NCBI GenBank assembly: GCA_016794075.1
Contig: JAEUKU010000250.1
Location: 1-11,987, forward strand
Source: Rhodospirillaceae bacterium
GTDB taxonomy: Bacteria > Pseudomonadota > Alphaproteobacteria > Dongiales > Dongiaceae
DNA: 11,987 nucleotides
Direction of reading: 5' to 3'
In this document: positions 1-7,001 of the stretch, in pieces
Numbering within the stretch: the stretch's first letter is position 1
Layout of the letters: each line of letters opens with the position of its first letter
Program-made: the position numbers and the translations under genes
Notes under the pieces: model-generated
The model's database searches: none
The model's input: the letters and a program-made list of their open reading frames with translations, nothing else
Told to the model about the DNA's origin: nothing

Positions 1-1
1 C

Positions 2-736
2 ATCTTCGGCGATGGGCAGAAGGATCTCTCGGCGGCGCAGATGGCGAAATATGGCCGCATGGCGCAGAGCCTGGAGCTGCAGCCGGGGCACAAGGTGCTG
101 GAGATCGGCTGCGGCTGGGGCGGCTTCGCCGAATTCGCCGCTGGCACCTATGGTTGCAAGGTCACCGGCATCACCCTGTCGCAGGAGCAGCAGAAATTCG
201 CCCGCGAGCGCGTCGCCAAGGCCGGCCTCGCCGACAAGGTCGATATCGAGCTCATCGACTACCGCGACGTCGATGGCAGCTTCGACCGCATCGCCTCGAT
301 CGAGATGTTCGAGGCGGTGGGCGAGGCGCATTGGCCGGTCTTCTTCGAGAAGGTGCGCAACCTGCTGTCGCCGGGCGGGCTCGCCGCGCTGCAGGTGATC
401 CTGATCGAGGAGGCGCGCTTCGACCTCTACCGGCGCAGCGCCGATTTCATCCAGCGCTACGTCTTCCCCGGCGGCATGCTGCCCTCGCACACCGCCTTCA
501 ACCGGGCGGCGGAGGCGGCGCGGCTGAAGATCGACGAGGCCTATCATTTCGGCCTCGACTACGCGCGCACGCTGGCGGAATGGCAGGCCTCCTTCCAGCA
601 GGCCTGGCCGCGCGTTGCGGCGCTCGGCTTCGATGCGAAGTTCAAGCGGCTGTGGGAGTACTACCTCGCCTATTGCGAGGGCGGCTTCCGCGCCGGCAGC
701 ATCGACGTCGCGCAATACCGGCTGAAGCGGGCGTGA
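2..736 (+). CDS. Cyclopropane-fatty-acyl-phospholipid synthase-like SAM methyltransferase (5' end missing)
   Basis: The reading frame is open from base 2 to a TGA at 734-736, so only the C-terminal 244 residues are visible; full family members are roughly 400 residues. The SAM-binding motif EIGCGWGG is at visible residues 36-43. It is followed by FDRIASIEMFEAVG, the block that in E. coli Cfa contains the active-site Glu, and then DFIQRYVFPGGMLPS, a hallmark of the family. Family members transfer a methyl group from SAM to unsaturated acyl chains of membrane phospholipids at the inner membrane face. Aligned from memory to E. coli Cfa, the bicarbonate-binding His (LLHTIG) is replaced by Gln here (ALQVIL). 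The product may therefore be a methylated or otherwise modified fatty acid rather than a plain cyclopropane. The stop overlaps the GTG start of the carrier downstream, so the two are probably translationally coupled. Family membership is secure; the exact reaction is not. Confidence 0.93.
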   Translation: MFGDGQKDLSAAQMAKYGRMAQSLELQPGHKVLEIGCGWGGFAEFAAGTYGCKVTGITLSQEQQKFARERVAKAGLADKVDIELIDYRDVDGSFDRIASIEMFEAVGEAHWPVFFEKVRNLLSPGGLAALQVILIEEARFDLYRRSADFIQRYVFPGGMLPSHTAFNRAAEAARLKIDEAYHFGLDYARTLAEWQASFQQAWPRVAALGFDAKFKRLWEYYLAYCEGGFRAGSIDVAQYRLKRA

Positions 737-2079
737 CCGCGCGGCCACCGGATTCCCCGCGGCTTCCGCTCTGGCTTCTCCTGGTCTATGGCCTGCCGGC
801 GCTGGCGCTGGCCATCCCGACCATCCCCGTCTACGTGCAACTGCCGAGCTTCTACGCGACCGAGATCGGCCTGTCGCTCGGCGCCGTCGGCGGCGCCCTG
901 CTGGCGGCGCGGCTGCTCGACGTGGTGACCGACCCGCTGATCGGTGTCCTCAGCGACGCGCGCCCCACGCGCTTCGGCCGGCGCAAGCCGTGGATCGCGC
1001 TTGGTGCGCTGCTCGGCGGCTATGCCATGATGCAGCTTTTCCTGCCGCCGCCGGGCGCCAGCCCCGCCTACCTGCTGCTGTGGGCGGCGCTGCTCTATCT
1101 GGGCTGGACCCTGGTGGCGATTCCCTATGCCGCCTGGGGTGCCGAGCTCTCCGCCGATTACCATGAGCGGGCGCGCATCACCTCGTTGCGCGAAGGGGCC
1201 AGCCTGCTGGGCGTGCTCGCGGCCGGCGCCCTCCTGGCCGGCGGGCCGCAGTTCGGCTGGTCGCCCGCCGATACCCAGGCCTCGGTCGGCTTCGCCGCCA
1301 TCCTCATCGGCGCGCCGACCCTGGCGCTGCTGCTCTGGCTGGTGCCGGAAACGCGCGCGCCGGCCGTGGGGCCCGTCAGCCCGAAGCTTGGGGCGCTGCT
1401 GGGCGGGCTGCAGCGCAACCCGCCCTTCCTGCGCCTGATCCTGGCCTGGCTCCTGAACGGCCTCGCCAACGGCCTGCCGGCGGCGCTGTTCCCGCTTTAT
1501 CTGCGCCACGTCCTGCAGGTGGGTGAACACCTGCAAGGCATGCTGATCTTCGCCTATTTCGCCAGCGGCATCGCCGCCATCCCGCTCTGGCTGCGCTTGA
1601 GCCGCCGCATCGGCAAGCATCGCAGCTGGTGCGCCGCCATGGTGCTGTGCTGCGCCGCCTTCATTCTGGTGCCGTTCCTCGCGCCGGGGGAGTGGCAGCT
1701 CTTCCTCGTCGTCTGCCTGGTGACCGGGGCGGCGCTCGGCGCCGATCTGGCGCTGCCGCCGGCGCTGCAGGCGGATGTGGTGGATTACGATTCCTGGAAA
1801 TTCGGCCGGCCGCGCGCCGGGCTGTTGTTCGCGCTCTGGAGCATGGCCTCGAAGCTCGCCTTGGCGGCCGCCGTTGGGATCGCGTTCCCGGCGCTGGATC
1901 TGCTCGGCTTCGACGCCACGGCGGCGGAGAACACGCCGCGGGCGTTGCTGTCGCTGGTGGTGATCTATGCCCTCGTCCCGGTCGTAATCAAGCTCATAAC
2001 GGTCACCTTGGTCTGGAACCACCCGCTGACAAGCCGGCGCCACAGGGCGATCCGGCACCGGCTGGCGCGGCGGTCCTGA
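733..2079 (+). CDS. MFS transporter of the GPH (glycoside-pentoside-hexuronide:cation symporter) type
   Basis: A protein of 448 residues is read from GTG at 733, which overlaps the upstream TGA as GTGA. This start places the first hydrophobic helix (LPLWLLLVYGLPALALAIPT) at residues 11-30, as expected. The sequence is strongly hydrophobic throughout, consistent with about 12 membrane helices. The loop after helix 2 (about residues 63-87) carries D-x-x-x-D-P-x-x-G...SD...T-R-F-G-R-R-K-P-W, the MFS_2/GPH signature. GPH proteins are cation-coupled symporters in the inner membrane. Next to a fatty-acid methyltransferase the substrate is more likely lipid- or stress-related than a sugar, because carriers of this type recur beside CFA-like genes in ChrR/RpoE-type loci (from memory). 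The substrate cannot be read from sequence. The in-frame extension back to 154 is antisense-free overlap with the methyltransferase gene and is not part of the protein. Confidence 0.88.
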   Translation: MTARPPDSPRLPLWLLLVYGLPALALAIPTIPVYVQLPSFYATEIGLSLGAVGGALLAARLLDVVTDPLIGVLSDARPTRFGRRKPWIALGALLGGYAMMQLFLPPPGASPAYLLLWAALLYLGWTLVAIPYAAWGAELSADYHERARITSLREGASLLGVLAAGALLAGGPQFGWSPADTQASVGFAAILIGAPTLALLLWLVPETRAPAVGPVSPKLGALLGGLQRNPPFLRLILAWLLNGLANGLPAALFPLYLRHVLQVGEHLQGMLIFAYFASGIAAIPLWLRLSRRIGKHRSWCAAMVLCCAAFILVPFLAPGEWQLFLVVCLVTGAALGADLALPPALQADVVDYDSWKFGRPRAGLLFALWSMASKLALAAAVGIAFPALDLLGFDATAAENTPRALLSLVVIYALVPVVIKLITVTLVWNHPLTSRRHRAIRHRLARRS

Positions 2080-2105
2080 CCGGACCTTTCACTGCGGAAC
2101 GGGCG

Positions 2106-2717
2106 ATGGCATCGGCAAGAGCGGCTTTCGCGGCGACATTGCTGTTGCTGGTCGGCCTGACGGGATGCGGCGGCATGAAGCCGGAACAATTCGCGGCGGC
2201 GGAGCCTAAGCTCCGCGTCGAAGAGTATTTCCTGGGCCAGACCCGAGGCTGGGGCATTTTCGAGGATCGCTTCGGCGATCTGCGACGACAATTCGTTGTC
2301 GACATCGACGGTGCGTGGCAGGGCGATACCTTCGTCATGGAGGAGCGGTTCCTCTACGCGGACGGCGAGACCGAAACCCGCACCTGGCGCATCGCCAGGC
2401 TGGACGACGACCGCTATGAGGGCCGTGCCGGCGACGTGATCGGCGTCGCCGAGGGCCGCGCCGCCGGCAACGCGCTCAACTGGCGCTACGAGATGGATCT
2501 GAAAGTCGGCGACGGCACCTGGCGGGTGAAGTTCGACGATTGGATGTTCCTGCAGCCCGACGGGATCCTGGTGAACCGGGCGCGGGTCAGCAAATGGGGC
2601 ATCGCGATCGGCGAGGTGACCCTGATGTTCCAGCGCTGGCCGCGCCAGCAGCAAGCGGCGGGGCCGATACCCAGCTGGGCCACGGGGCTCATCCTGCCGC
2701 GAGCCGTCGCCGAATGA
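2106..2717 (+). CDS. DUF3833-like lipoprotein
   Basis: A protein of 203 residues starts at ATG 2106, 26 bases after the carrier's stop. The N-terminus is a lipoprotein signal: a short charged start, a Leu/Val/Ala-rich core and a lipobox ending VGLTGC at about residues 16-21. It should therefore be lipid-anchored in the envelope. The mature part has the features I associate with DUF3833: RVEEYFLGQTRGWGIFEDRFG near the N-terminus, a central beta-rich stretch with RTWRIARLDDDRYEGRAGDV, and WRYEMDLKV and DDWMFLQPDG further on, suggesting a lipocalin-like beta-barrel. The function is unknown; DUF3833 genes commonly accompany CFA-like, SDR and NTF2-like genes, suggesting a role in lipid modification or lipid handling. 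The last 29 bases overlap the convergent NTF2-like gene. No strong Shine-Dalgarno sequence is visible, so translation probably depends on the upstream gene. Confidence 0.85.
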   Translation: MASARAAFAATLLLLVGLTGCGGMKPEQFAAAEPKLRVEEYFLGQTRGWGIFEDRFGDLRRQFVVDIDGAWQGDTFVMEERFLYADGETETRTWRIARLDDDRYEGRAGDVIGVAEGRAAGNALNWRYEMDLKVGDGTWRVKFDDWMFLQPDGILVNRARVSKWGIAIGEVTLMFQRWPRQQQAAGPIPSWATGLILPRAVAE

Positions 2718-3123
2718 GCCGCAGCACACTGCCGAGCAGCGGCAGCTTCTCGTAGAACTGCCGGCCGGAATCCCAGTAATCGACATGGCTCGCCACCTTG
2801 CCGTCGGCGGCGAAGCGCAGCTCGCTCATCCCCTCGATGACCCATTCCGCGCCGCCATTCTTGCCGCGCGCGGTGAAGCGCCAGCGCAGGAAGCAGACGT
2901 CGCCGCCCCAGGCCCGGTGGGTGACGGCGAAGCGCGGCTCCGCCAGGTCGGCGAACATCTTCGCCAGGATCCGCCGCATCGGCTCGATGCCGGTCACGTC
3001 GTTGAACGGGTCGACGAAATGGATCTCCGGCGTGACCAGCTCGGTCAGGCGCGCCAGGCTCTCCGGCGTCATGGTCTCGTAGAACCGGATATAGGCCTCG
3101 GCCATATCGGCGGGCTTGTTCAT
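2689..3123 (-). CDS. NTF2-like/SnoaL-like family protein
   Basis: A protein of 144 residues starts at ATG 3123-3121, overlapping the upstream dehydrogenase stop as ATGA, so it is translationally coupled and last in a three-gene operon. The first 30 residues form the helical opening of the cone-shaped NTF2 fold (AEAYIRFYETMTPESLARLTELVTP). HFVDPFNDVTG and the later FLRWRFTARG and GMSELRFAADGKVASHVDYWD follow the beta-sheet pattern of SnoaL-like proteins. The Asp-Pro-Phe-Asn and Val-Asp-Tyr-Trp-Asp segments line the pocket in such folds. No signal peptide is seen, so it is cytoplasmic. The fold serves isomerases, cyclases, hydrolases and binding proteins, so the activity is not predictable. The context suggests it acts on the same substrate as the dehydrogenase. 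Its 3' end overlaps the convergent DUF3833 gene. Confidence 0.85.
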   Translation of the reverse strand: MNKPADMAEAYIRFYETMTPESLARLTELVTPEIHFVDPFNDVTGIEPMRRILAKMFADLAEPRFAVTHRAWGGDVCFLRWRFTARGKNGGAEWVIEGMSELRFAADGKVASHVDYWDSGRQFYEKLPLLGSVLRLIRRRLAAG

Positions 3124-3884
3124 CGGCGCACCAGGCGGCGGGTGATCCGGAAATAGAGCGAATAGGGCAGCAGGCGCAGCAGCTTCATCAGGCGCACGAA
3201 GGTGCCGGGGAAGGCGATCTCGAAGCGGTCGCTGCGCAATCCGCGCAGGATCGCCTCGGCGGCCTCTTCGGCGGAGATCAGGAACGGCATCTCGAAATCA
3301 TTCCTGTCGGTGAGCGGCGTCTTCACGAATCCCGGATTGATGAGCTGCAGGATCACGCCCTTTTCCAGGAGCTCCGGCCGCAGCGCCTCGGCCAAGTTGA
3401 TCAGCGCCGCCTTGCTGGCGCCATAGGCGGCGGCGCTGGGCAATCCGCCATAGCCGGCGAGCGAGGCGACGATGGCCACCCTGCCCGCGCCGCGCGCGAT
3501 CAGCAAGGGCAGGACCGCCTCCAGTCCATTGGCGACGCCCATCACGTTGATGTCGAGCAGGCGCCGGACCGTGGCGGCGGAGAATTTGTCGGCCGGCATG
3601 GGCTCATGGGTGCCGGCATTCAGCACCGCGAGGTCGATGCGGCCGAAATCGCGCTCGATCGCTGCCACGCAATCGGCGACCGCCTGGCGGTCGGTCACGT
3701 CAACCGGAAAGGCGCGGATGTCGCCGGGGAGGCCGCGGGCTTCCGTGCAGAGGCTGGCAAGCGCCTCGGCCCGCCGCGCGCTGGCGGCGACGCGCCAGCC
3801 CTCGCGGGCCAGGCGCAGGGCCACCGCCCGTCCGATCCCGGCGCTCGCTCCCGTCAGCCAGACTAGACCCGGTTGTACGGTCAC
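3120..3884 (-). CDS. Short-chain dehydrogenase/reductase (SDR), classical type
   Basis: A protein of 254 residues is read from GTG at 3884-3882, which overlaps the stop of the upstream gene as GTGA. This start puts the nucleotide-binding strand at residues 7-11, as expected. The open frame continues further upstream but only as Arg/Ala-rich out-of-frame reading of the neighbouring gene. Classical SDR elements are all present: TGASAGIG at 11-18 (Rossmann cofactor loop), DV at 62-63, NAG at 89-91, Asn113, catalytic Ser141, Tyr154 and Lys158 (YGASK), and the NPGFVKTP loop at 183-190. Arg38-Arg39 after the second strand hints at NADP(H) preference. The C-terminal segment (residues 229-254) is basic and hydrophobic (FVRLMKLLRLLPYSLYFRI) and could be a membrane-association helix, fitting a lipid substrate. 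The substrate is unknown. The protein is a single-domain cytoplasmic or membrane-peripheral enzyme. Confidence 0.93.
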   Translation of the reverse strand: MTVQPGLVWLTGASAGIGRAVALRLAREGWRVAASARRAEALASLCTEARGLPGDIRAFPVDVTDRQAVADCVAAIERDFGRIDLAVLNAGTHEPMPADKFSAATVRRLLDINVMGVANGLEAVLPLLIARGAGRVAIVASLAGYGGLPSAAAYGASKAALINLAEALRPELLEKGVILQLINPGFVKTPLTDRNDFEMPFLISAEEAAEAILRGLRSDRFEIAFPGTFVRLMKLLRLLPYSLYFRITRRLVRR

Positions 3885-4615
3885 TCGCGCGCGGAAAGCT
3901 CGGTGGGGCCGCCGCATGCACGGCAGACATATTCGATGGTGGAGCCGTCCTCCGCCGGGAAGCGCAGCTTCACCCAGCGGCCGGCGGCATCGTACCAGGC
4001 CTCGACCGCGAGGTCGCCGGCATAGACGAAGCGGCGGGCGTCGCGCGCACCGTCGCCGAGCGTCACCGTCTCCACGCCGGCATCGGTCACGGTCACCCGG
4101 TTGGGATTGCCGGTCAGCGTGTTGAGCAGCTGCGGCGCGGCGAGCTGCGCCATGTTCCAATGCGTGGTGGGCAGGGTCCGCGGCTCCGCCAGCCACTCGC
4201 CCTGCGTCCCGCGGACGCTGAGCATGTCACCGTCGCGCCGGGCCTCGACGCGGCTGAAATCGCCGTTGTCGTTGGTGGCGGCGTAGAGGGCGCTCAGCGA
4301 CCCGCCGCGCCAGTGCTCGAGCGACTGATAGCGGAAATCATACGCTTTGAGGAACAGCAGCTCGACCTCGATCTCGGAGCGGGATTCGACCTGCAGCACA
4401 TCGGCGGCGCGGCGGAACCGCACCACATGCTGGCCGACCTTTTCGCCGTCGCGCAGCACGTCGAAGCGGATTTCCTCGCCGTAGATCCGCAGCGGGTCGA
4501 TCTGGCCGGGCAGGGCGATGGGCTCGGCCCACGCCAGGCTGGGCAGGGTGACGGTCCCCGCGGCAAGCAGGGCGAAGGCGGTCATGATCCCCTGAATCAG
4601 GCGAATGCGGCGCAT
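3881..4615 (-). CDS. Exported DUF6134-like protein
   Basis: A protein of 244 residues; ATG at 4615 is chosen over an in-frame GTG at 4627 because GAGGG lies 5-6 bases upstream of the ATG, whereas the GTG has no usable ribosome binding site. The N-terminus is a Sec signal peptide: basic MRRIR, a hydrophobic core, and a cleavage site after AWA (residue 30). The mature part begins with the pattern I associate with DUF6134 (Y-G-E-E-I-x-F-D-V-x-R-D-G-E-K-V-G-x-H). It continues with YQSLEHWRGG, TNDNG and TTHWNMAQL at about residues 97-157, all conserved-looking in that family. A C-x-x-C pair (Cys231, Cys234) is near the end. The protein is probably periplasmic and beta-rich; its function is unknown. 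It is the first gene of a tightly overlapping operon with the SDR and NTF2-like genes and lies downstream of a possible ECF-type promoter. The family call is from memory. Confidence 0.8.
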   Translation of the reverse strand: MRRIRLIQGIMTAFALLAAGTVTLPSLAWAEPIALPGQIDPLRIYGEEIRFDVLRDGEKVGQHVVRFRRAADVLQVESRSEIEVELLFLKAYDFRYQSLEHWRGGSLSALYAATNDNGDFSRVEARRDGDMLSVRGTQGEWLAEPRTLPTTHWNMAQLAAPQLLNTLTGNPNRVTVTDAGVETVTLGDGARDARRFVYAGDLAVEAWYDAAGRWVKLRFPAEDGSTIEYVCRACGGPTELSARE

Positions 4616-4679
4616 GGCGTCCCTCACGCTCCAGTCTCGATGTTGGGCCGGTTCGGGTCTGCGCAGTCCGGTCCTTTGA

Positions 4680-4709
4680 CTTATACGGGGGTGGCGGTCG
4701 CACGGATCA
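4680..4709 (-). promoter_or_regulatory. Possible ECF11 (RpoE/ChrR-type) promoter for the DUF6134-SDR-NTF2 operon
   Basis: On the minus strand TGATCC (4709-4704) is followed after exactly 18 bases by TATAAG (4685-4680). Transcription from this site would begin near 4673, giving a leader of about 60 bases before the ATG at 4615. TGATC-type -35 elements are what I recall for promoters of the Rhodobacter RpoE (ECF11) sigma factor that responds to singlet oxygen, and the downstream genes resemble members of that regulon. The exact -10 consensus is quoted from memory, so this is a motif match supported by context, not proof. Confidence 0.5.
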
Positions 4710-4734
4710 GAGGGCGAAGGTCAGGGAGCGGGGG

Positions 4735-6057
4735 TCAGGGGGCGGAGCGCCGCGCCCCTTCGGTTCCGGCGCCGGCCGTCGCGAGGATGAGGTCCGCCGC
4801 CCGCCGCCGGCTGTCGGCGGCGGCGAGGTCCCGGCTCAGCTGGGTCAGGCGGCGCTTCATCGCCGCGTCGCCCAGCAGAGTGCGGATGGCGGCCAGCAGA
4901 TCCGGCCCGGTCCAGTCATAGCGCGGCAGCTTGGCTCCGAGGCCGAGCTCGCTGACGCGCTGGGCGTTGTCGTGGCCGTCCCAGCAATAGGGCATGACCA
5001 GGGAAGGCTTGCCGAAGCTCAGCGCCTCGTTCAGCGAATTGTTGCCGCCGTGGTGGATGAACAGGTCGACCTGCGGGATGACCGCGGGCTGCGGGTACCA
5101 GTATTCCAAATGCACATTGTCGGGGACGTGCTCGTAGCTGTCCTTGTACGGGCCGACCGACATCAGCACGCGATAGGGCGCCGCGGCGAAGGTCTCGATC
5201 AGGCGCCGGAACAAATCGGTGTCGGCGGCGCCCAATGACCCGAAGCCGACATAGATGAGCGGCTTGTCGTTGTGCTTCGGGAAGAACGGCAAATCATAGG
5301 GCGCCTCGCTCCGCACCGCGCCGCCGATATAGGCGAACAGCCGGGGATCGAGCGGCTGGCGGCGCTGATAGGCGATCGCTTGCGGGGTGAGCAGCAGATT
5401 GAGCCAGGGGGATGGCTGCAGGAATTCCCCCGGCGCCATCTTCGCCTCGCCGACCGAGACCAGGAAGGCGTTGTAGCGCTCATGCACCGGCTTCAGCGCG
5501 CCAACATATGCGGCGCGGAAATCCGCCCAGCCGCTCTGGTCGGCCGCGGGCAATCCTGACGTGTAGGGCGGCACGTTCGCGTCCGGGATTTCCGTCTCGG
5601 CGCAGGAGACGATGCGCACCCAGGGGCAGCCGGCGCGGCCGATGGCCGGGAAATAGACCACGTTGTCGAGGCAGACGATGTCCGGCTTCAGCTGCGCCAG
5701 CGCCTTTTTCAGGGCCGGCTCGGCATGGATGGCGCTGTCGACGATGGCGTTCCACGCCGGCACCTCGTAGGTCGCGATCTGCTCCAGGGGCGAGAGGTGG
5801 AAATGCGGCCGGTGCTGGTCGATGAAGCGCTGCCAGAAATCGGCGATCTCGGCCTCGGATTTCAGCGGCGAGAGCGCCACCGGCAGCTCCTCGAAGCCGT
5901 AGTTGCGGAACATGCCGGCGAAGCCCGGATCGCACAGGAAGACCGGCCGGTGGCCCATGTCGCGCAGCTCCTGCGCGATGGCCACGCAATTGAGCGAGGC
6001 GCCATAGGCGGCCTCCGGCAGGAAGGCGATGGTGCGCGGCCTCTCCATCTGCGTCAT
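4735..6057 (-). CDS. GT1-fold glycosyltransferase, COG1819/UGT-MGT-like (paralogue of the gene at 11176)
   Basis: A protein of 440 residues; ATG at 6057 overlaps the regulator's TGA as ATGA, so the pair is coupled. An internal ATG at 6048 is a possible alternative. It is a two-domain GT-B enzyme. The N-terminal half (about 8-250) contains CLDNVVYFPAIGRAGCPWVR, typical of the acceptor-side Rossmann domain. The C-terminal half has IYVGFGSLG (268-276), the donor-binding HHGGNNSLNEAL (335-346) and the closing loop PYCWDGHDNAQRV (356-368), where UGTs usually have D-Q. Such enzymes move a sugar from an NDP-sugar to a small acceptor in the cytoplasm. The usual N-terminal Gly-His with the catalytic His is absent: the loop reads AAYGASLNC (16-24). 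No signal peptide or membrane segment is seen. The donor and acceptor are unknown. The adjacent polyamine-type importer suggests an acceptor, or a product, that is cationic. Confidence 0.9.
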   Translation of the reverse strand: MTQMERPRTIAFLPEAAYGASLNCVAIAQELRDMGHRPVFLCDPGFAGMFRNYGFEELPVALSPLKSEAEIADFWQRFIDQHRPHFHLSPLEQIATYEVPAWNAIVDSAIHAEPALKKALAQLKPDIVCLDNVVYFPAIGRAGCPWVRIVSCAETEIPDANVPPYTSGLPAADQSGWADFRAAYVGALKPVHERYNAFLVSVGEAKMAPGEFLQPSPWLNLLLTPQAIAYQRRQPLDPRLFAYIGGAVRSEAPYDLPFFPKHNDKPLIYVGFGSLGAADTDLFRRLIETFAAAPYRVLMSVGPYKDSYEHVPDNVHLEYWYPQPAVIPQVDLFIHHGGNNSLNEALSFGKPSLVMPYCWDGHDNAQRVSELGLGAKLPRYDWTGPDLLAAIRTLLGDAAMKRRLTQLSRDLAAADSRRRAADLILATAGAGTEGARRSAP

Positions 6058-6998
6058 ACCGCCCGCCGCAGCCCGCCCAGCATCGGCGGGGCGCCGCGGT
6101 TGACGAAGCCGGGCCGGGCGCGCAGCGAAGCCGCCAGGTGTTCGCGCATCAGCGTTGCCGCGCGCGCGAGGTCGCCGGCCTCGACGGCGTCGAGGATCGC
6201 CAGATGCTCGCGGCAGGATTCGACGAGCCGCGGCGGCGGCACCTGCATGGAGGAGGTGGCCAGGCGCCGCAGCCGGCTTTGCCGGCGGATCGCGTCGGCG
6301 AGGAAGCGGTTCTGCGAAGCTTCTCCCATCGCCTCGTGAAAGGCGATGTCAGTATCGAGCACCCGCTTCATGTCGAGTGCGGCCGGGCCTTGCAGGATCA
6401 TCTCGTTGAGCGCCAGGCGCAGCTCGCGCGCCCGGGCGCGGTCCAGCGCGAAGCCCGGCTGCTCGAAGGCGGCCGGCTCCAGCACCAGACGGAAGCGGTG
6501 GCTTTCCTCCTGCGAGCGCAGGGAATCGAGCGCCGGCAGGAACACCCAGCGCTGGCCCAGCGCGCGCTCGACGATGCCCTCCTGCTGCAGCCGGGTGAGC
6601 GCCCGCATCGCCTCAGGCCGGCTGACGCGGTAGCGCTTCATCAGCCGCGCGGCGGTCACCTCGCTCTCCAGGCGCTTGGAGAAGCGGTCGCGCAGGATGG
6701 CGGCATGGAGGCCCGTCTGCTCGGGGGCGTCCGCCGTGGCCTGCAGATCGCCGGCGACGAAAAAGCCGCGCCGGTCGCGCCGCTCGAGCAATCCGCGCTG
6801 TACCAGCAGGGTCAGCGCCGCACGGACCGGCGTGCGCGAGACGTGGAAGGCTTCGGTAACCAGCCGCTCGGGGACATGGTCGCCGGGCTTCAGATCCTGC
6901 CGCCGCAGCCACAAGGCCAGGCGCTCCGCCAGTTCGACCTGGGCGCGAGGCTGCGCGGTCGGGCGGTGGGGCGGGGCTGTGCGGCGGGGTGTCGACAC
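6054..6998 (-). CDS. GntR-family transcriptional regulator, FCD type with an apparent second winged-helix domain
   Basis: A protein of 314 residues; GTG at 6998-6996 is the only start that keeps the whole DNA-binding domain. The first winged helix is at about 20-84, with recognition region VTEAFHVSRTPVRAALTLL (47-65). A second segment at about 97-155 repeats the pattern (VTAARLMKRYRVSRPEAMRA at 114-133, then ALTRLQQEGIVER and a wing ending RWVFLP), so it looks like tandem winged helices. The FCD ligand domain spans about 165-295 with R170, E174 and the likely metal site D217, H221, H265, H287. FCD regulators respond to organic acids and other metabolites and are usually repressors. The gene is divergent from the ABC importer and coupled to the glycosyltransferase. 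Two palindromes between them are likely operators, one covering this gene's own -10 element. There is no clear Shine-Dalgarno sequence and the leader would be short, so expression may be low. Confidence 0.92.
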   Translation of the reverse strand: MSTPRRTAPPHRPTAQPRAQVELAERLALWLRRQDLKPGDHVPERLVTEAFHVSRTPVRAALTLLVQRGLLERRDRRGFFVAGDLQATADAPEQTGLHAAILRDRFSKRLESEVTAARLMKRYRVSRPEAMRALTRLQQEGIVERALGQRWVFLPALDSLRSQEESHRFRLVLEPAAFEQPGFALDRARARELRLALNEMILQGPAALDMKRVLDTDIAFHEAMGEASQNRFLADAIRRQSRLRRLATSSMQVPPPRLVESCREHLAILDAVEAGDLARAATLMREHLAASLRARPGFVNRGAPPMLGGLRRAV

Positions 6999-7001
6999 GA
7001 T

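Noticed and set aside
670..2058. Long open frame antisense to the MFS carrier
   Set aside because: It is Arg/Gln/Gly-rich with no domain pattern, a typical antisense shadow of a GC-rich gene.
4616..4627. GTG at 4627 as the start of the DUF6134-like gene
   Set aside because: No suitable ribosome binding site precedes it, while GAGGG is well placed for the ATG at 4615.
4719..4745. Two near-identical 13-base direct repeats (GGTCAGGGAGCGG and GGTCAGGGGGCGG)
   Set aside because: They span the glycosyltransferase stop codon and look like a local slippage duplication; too short and isolated to assign a function.
5412..5825. Arg/Pro-rich plus-strand open frame over the first glycosyltransferase
   Set aside because: It is a frame shadow without start signals; the minus-strand gene has full-length family similarity.
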